Below, one piece after another: positions 62,701 through 64,000 of a DNA stretch of 64,000 nt. Origin of the DNA: Streptosporangium brasiliense. Its GTDB lineage: Bacteria; Actinomycetota; Actinomycetes; Streptosporangiales; Streptosporangiaceae. Under the pieces are notes generated by a model. The model was not told where the DNA came from, did no database searches, and worked only from the letters and a program-made list of their open reading frames with translations. The translations under genes were made by a program, and so were the position numbers. Location of the stretch: assembly GCF_030811595.1 (NCBI RefSeq), contig NZ_JAUSRB010000003.1, forward strand, positions 1-64,000, written 5' to 3'. Numbering within the stretch: the first letter of the stretch is position 1; every line of letters starts with the position of its first letter.

Positions 62701-63020
62701 TCCCGGTCCTGCGGGGGCGTCCCGCTGAGATCCACGAACGACATCGGGTTGTCGTCTTCGTCGGCGATCCGCTGCACCAGCCGCCCGTCGATCTCGACCA
62801 GGGTGGTCCGCAGGGCCTCGTGCCGCTGGAGCACCGCCCGCCAGGCCGCGCGCAACGCGCCGATCCGAAGGCCGCCCGTTATCTGATATGCCCGGTTTAT
62901 ATGATGGGCCGTGGAATCTGGAATAAGCTGGTTCAGGAACCATAAACCGTCTTGGGCATCGGACGCCACCGCGTGCTTGGCACCGACCTCACGTGCACAA
63001 AATACGTCAGCCGCGACCAT
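59757..63020 (-). CDS. NRPS module C-A-PCP with degenerate condensation domain
   Basis: A 1087-residue single NRPS module. Residues ~20-430 have the condensation fold, but the active-site motif reads HQAVADD: the catalytic second His is Q150 and the final Gly is Asp, so condensation is doubtful. Residues ~440-960 are the adenylation domain (AYTSGSTGRPKGISQTHG; NAYGPTETIAATW; the A10 lysine in LAGKVDRRRLP); HDPALCEVF keeps the Asp that holds the amino group. The PCP (GGHSLLIPL) ends the protein. There is no TE. It should activate tyrosine or beta-tyrosine. The start is M at 63020 behind GAGGTGG; the open frame continuing upstream covers the cluster box and is rejected. Confidence 0.88.
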   Translation of the reverse strand: MVAADVFCAREVGAKHAVASDAQDGLWFLNQLIPDSTAHHINRAYQITGGLRIGALRAAWRAVLQRHEALRTTLVEIDGRLVQRIADEDDNPMSFVDLSGTPPQDRETQLDRFCADWADTPFDLAAGPPVRSAVVRLSVTEHVLLLALHQAVADDRSVSVLVEDLSAGYAAEDSGRPAALPALASQYADYAREQRAQESAPELLEWWIARLTPPPPPLDLPTDRARPAEPSFHGGAVSFDWGEDFGRSLAGLARAAGTSPWVVLLAGFQCLLHRYSGEDRIAVGVPATVRPDSGADALIGPFHNLLVLCADVSQAPTFRELVAGVAQLAEGASAHRQLPFAHLVRALKVERDPRRIPLCDAMFVSPQAPESELRLAGAQVRRRPVDGRAARADLTLTVGSTHSSVTGSLEYRAGLFERSSARAILDQLHTLLAAALATPDLPVGALPLEDEERIRAAVGEADHITGAAPAEWPVHELVRRHAERHPEAVAIAWQGTTVTYRDLVGQAASITASLRALGTVEGQAVAVRLPRGVRQIAALLGVLGAGAHLVWFGTADAGERGKAVLQDLRPTCLVLDEETAGDELSTWYRDELGGRVLDLSAPDRSEALPVPPTPPGSGLGEWAYVAYTSGSTGRPKGISQTHGAFAQFVTWLAAEFGIGPGSRVAQWVAPEHDPALCEVFATLVSGGTLCPVPERIRMNPEKLVDWLADEQITLIETVPSFAKEILALVTSEDSAGRLAALDHLLLMGEALPEELANGLRAALPFTRLINAYGPTETIAATWHEISAPVHGTVPIGRSIPGRQVLVLDELDRPCPAGVTGEIVILTPYVTPGYIGAGAGVGPAFLPVRGLEASGAEPGGCYRTGDLGRRRWDGLLEFRGRKDFQVKLLGNRVELTDVEAALAAHDSVTECAVAALTNKEGLVTRLMVYVVPQRTPSGDAAGSPEVWRAHLRRRFGKLTLPASFMIMNDRLPRNLAGKVDRRRLPDPGPLPAKDAPMPRTWAERRMAEIWSELLGTDQLSTEDTLFAVGGHSLLIPLLITLIHERFGVQLSLRECFANPSLAGLSALVESAVRNSPTTTSDPVPNASL

Positions 63021-63064
63021 ATGATTCACCACCTCTGCATTCTCATGCCAAGACGCGTTCGGGA

Positions 63065-63081
63065 GCTTCTCAAGAATTGCG
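63065..63081 (-). promoter_or_regulatory. Cluster box for the NRPS-aminomutase-halogenase operon
   Basis: Minus strand CGCAATTCTTGAGAAGC, 13/17, with AGAATGC at 38 bp (63043). It shows that translation cannot begin at the upstream ATG at 63113. Confidence 0.68.
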
Positions 63082-63278
63082 ATAACCGAGCGGCGTCTGC
63101 ACCTGTTCAGCACCGCGGATCACTGGCGCGGCAGCGTGTTCTCGGCGGGCCGCAGGGGGCGGGCCCGATCTGCCGTCGGCCGGCGCGGTGGACGTCTGCC
63201 GCAGCTCCGATAGTGGCAGCTCCGGCCATCGGGGCCTTCTCCGAAGTTGCCGCGTTCACAGCCATGTGCAGCGAAAAA

Positions 63279-63295
63279 AGCAATCGTAAAGATGC
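63279..63295 (+). promoter_or_regulatory. Cluster box for the discrete PCP gene
   Basis: AGCAATCGTAAAGATGC, 12/17 with intact ends, and ACGATGG at 37 bp (63316). Start codon about 145 bp downstream. The rest of 63021-63440 shows no gene. Confidence 0.66.
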
Positions 63296-63440
63296 GGCCG
63301 CCTGCTCATCCGCGAACGATGGTCGGAGAGTCGTTGGCGTGCCGTGTGCGAACTTCCGCGGCAATTAACGGCGCCTGATCCGGCGCTGCGGCGGATGAGA
63401 GCCCCGTACCCACGAATGGACCGCGTAAGGAGCATATCCA

Positions 63441-63716
63441 ATGACGGTTAACCACCTGAATGACCTGAGCCTTCCGGCGGTTGAGAAGCGGGTCGAAGAC
63501 ATCTGGCGATACGTGCTCCGTATGCCGGAGGAGCAGAAGAACGCCACGTTCTTCGAGTTGCAGGGCCACTCGGTGTCCGCGATCCGCATCGCGTCCCGCA
63601 TCGAGGACGAGCTCGGCATCAGCATCGACGTGAGCGCCCTGTTCGAGGACCCCAGCATGAAGGACTTCGTCCGCACCGTCGTGGCGCAGGCCGAGAGCGC
63701 CGGGATCGGCGGCTGA
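63441..63716 (+). CDS. Discrete type II peptidyl carrier protein (SgcC2-like)
   Basis: A 91-residue carrier protein. The phosphopantetheine serine is in FFELQGHSVSAIRIASRI; Gln replaces the more usual first Gly. VEKRVEDIWRYVLRMPEEQ is helix 1. It resembles the free PCPs that hold beta-tyrosine during chlorination and hydroxylation in C-1027-type pathways. AAGGAG precedes the ATG by 9 nt. It is divergent from the NRPS, which already has its own PCP, so two carriers are available for the aryl unit. Confidence 0.9.
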   Translation: MTVNHLNDLSLPAVEKRVEDIWRYVLRMPEEQKNATFFELQGHSVSAIRIASRIEDELGISIDVSALFEDPSMKDFVRTVVAQAESAGIGG

Positions 63717-63748
63717 CAGGGCCGCCCGTACGGCCGGGCGGCCCCCTG
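63717..63748. terminator. Hairpin after the PCP gene
   Basis: CAGGGCCGCCC and GGGCGGCCCCCTG pair with one bulge directly after the stop. A second GC-rich hairpin follows near 63757-63790. Confidence 0.6.
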
Positions 63749-63918
63749 CCGGCGAGAACGCGGGCGCTCCTCCGCCGGGCGCCCGCTCTGTCGTGCCCGG
63801 CGCCGGCGTGCGGCATCACCGTCTCCACCCCCGGTCGTCGTCGGCGGCCAGGACCGGAGCGCGAGGGATTCGTCGCCTCGCAGCCGCCTGACGGACCGCC
63901 CGGCTGCGGTGACGCACC

Positions 63919-64000
63919 ATGCCCGACCGCTTCAACTACATTCAGGGACGGGACCGTCATGGCCGACCTCCGCTCGCCGCGACGGCCCGATATCGCGAGG
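63919..64000 (+). other. Possible 5' end of a gene cut by the window edge
   Basis: Two frames are open to the edge: one from ATG 63919 (MPDRFNYIQGRDRHG) and one from ATG 63959 (MADLRSPRRPDIAR). Neither has a strong ribosome site and no family can be called. 63749-63918 holds nothing I can support. Confidence 0.25.

Noticed and set aside
59757-63113. NRPS start at the upstream ATG 63113
   Set aside because: The extra 31 residues are unlike condensation domains and cover the cluster box at 63065; ATG at 63020 has the ribosome site.
1-64000. CRISPR arrays, tRNA or rRNA genes, complete insertion sequences, replication origin
   Set aside because: I looked for regularly spaced repeats, tRNA cloverleaf ends and transposase genes with terminal repeats and saw none beyond the dead IS630 fragment.

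Overview
The window is high-GC actinobacterial DNA. Codon use, GGAGG-type ribosome sites, GTG/TTG starts, a mycothiol-type DinB protein and many FAD/P450/PKS genes all fit an actinomycete, and the enzyme set suggests an Actinomadura-like relative (inference). About 61 kb is one biosynthetic gene cluster, entered from a decayed left border and probably cut by the right end.

Layout. 1-2.3 kb: border with a C-terminal gene fragment, an IS630-type transposase remnant, a Phd/RelE toxin-antitoxin pair and a frameshifted GNAT pseudogene. 2.6-17.6 kb: a PLP C-S lyase, then NDP-sugar genes (nucleotidyltransferase, UDP-glucose dehydrogenase, UDP-glucuronate decarboxylase, C-methyltransferase, aminotransferase), mixed with a secreted heme peroxidase, a flavoprotein and a zinc dehydrogenase. 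18.2-26.3 kb: C-methyltransferase, iterative type I PKS (KS-AT-DH-KR-ACP) and aryl-CoA ligase, which together predict 3,6-dimethylsalicylyl-CoA. 26.4-33.4 kb: hydrolase, glycosyltransferase, DinB protein, AlkD-like DNA glycosylase, O-methyltransferase and an SgcC5-like condensation enzyme. 33.8-40.2 kb: molybdopterin oxidoreductase, two P450s and a TIM-barrel-like protein. 40.5-50.2 kb: class III aminotransferase, amino-acid permease, PLP decarboxylase, large FAD enzyme, an ovothiol synthase (OvoA) and a VOC protein. 50.8-56.3 kb: second flavoprotein and two MFS exporters. 56.4-63.7 kb: flavin halogenase, MIO tyrosine aminomutase, C-A-PCP NRPS and a discrete PCP.

Function. A methylated aminopentose, a dimethylsalicylate starter unit, a chlorinated beta-tyrosine unit carried on a PCP and an SgcC5-type joining enzyme are the peripheral parts of a nine-membered enediyne chromophore, closest in logic to maduropeptin. 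No enediyne core PKS or its accessory cassette lies in the window, so the core must lie outside or the product is something else. Parts that do not fit a standard enediyne cluster are the full-length OvoA with a matching PLP C-S lyase, the amino-acid subcluster beside it, an AlkD-type base-excision enzyme, a secreted animal-type heme peroxidase and a molybdenum enzyme.

Regulation. The strongest undescribed signal is non-coding. A 17-bp box (consensus CGCAATTCAGAAGATGC) occurs at 16 promoter-proximal places, always oriented with its gene, and in 15 of 16 an ACGAT-like element starts 37-38 bp after the first base of the box. Divergent genes have two boxes, one per direction. No regulator gene is present in the window. 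The AlkD-like gene lacks the box and instead has a canonical TTGACA/TATGAA promoter.
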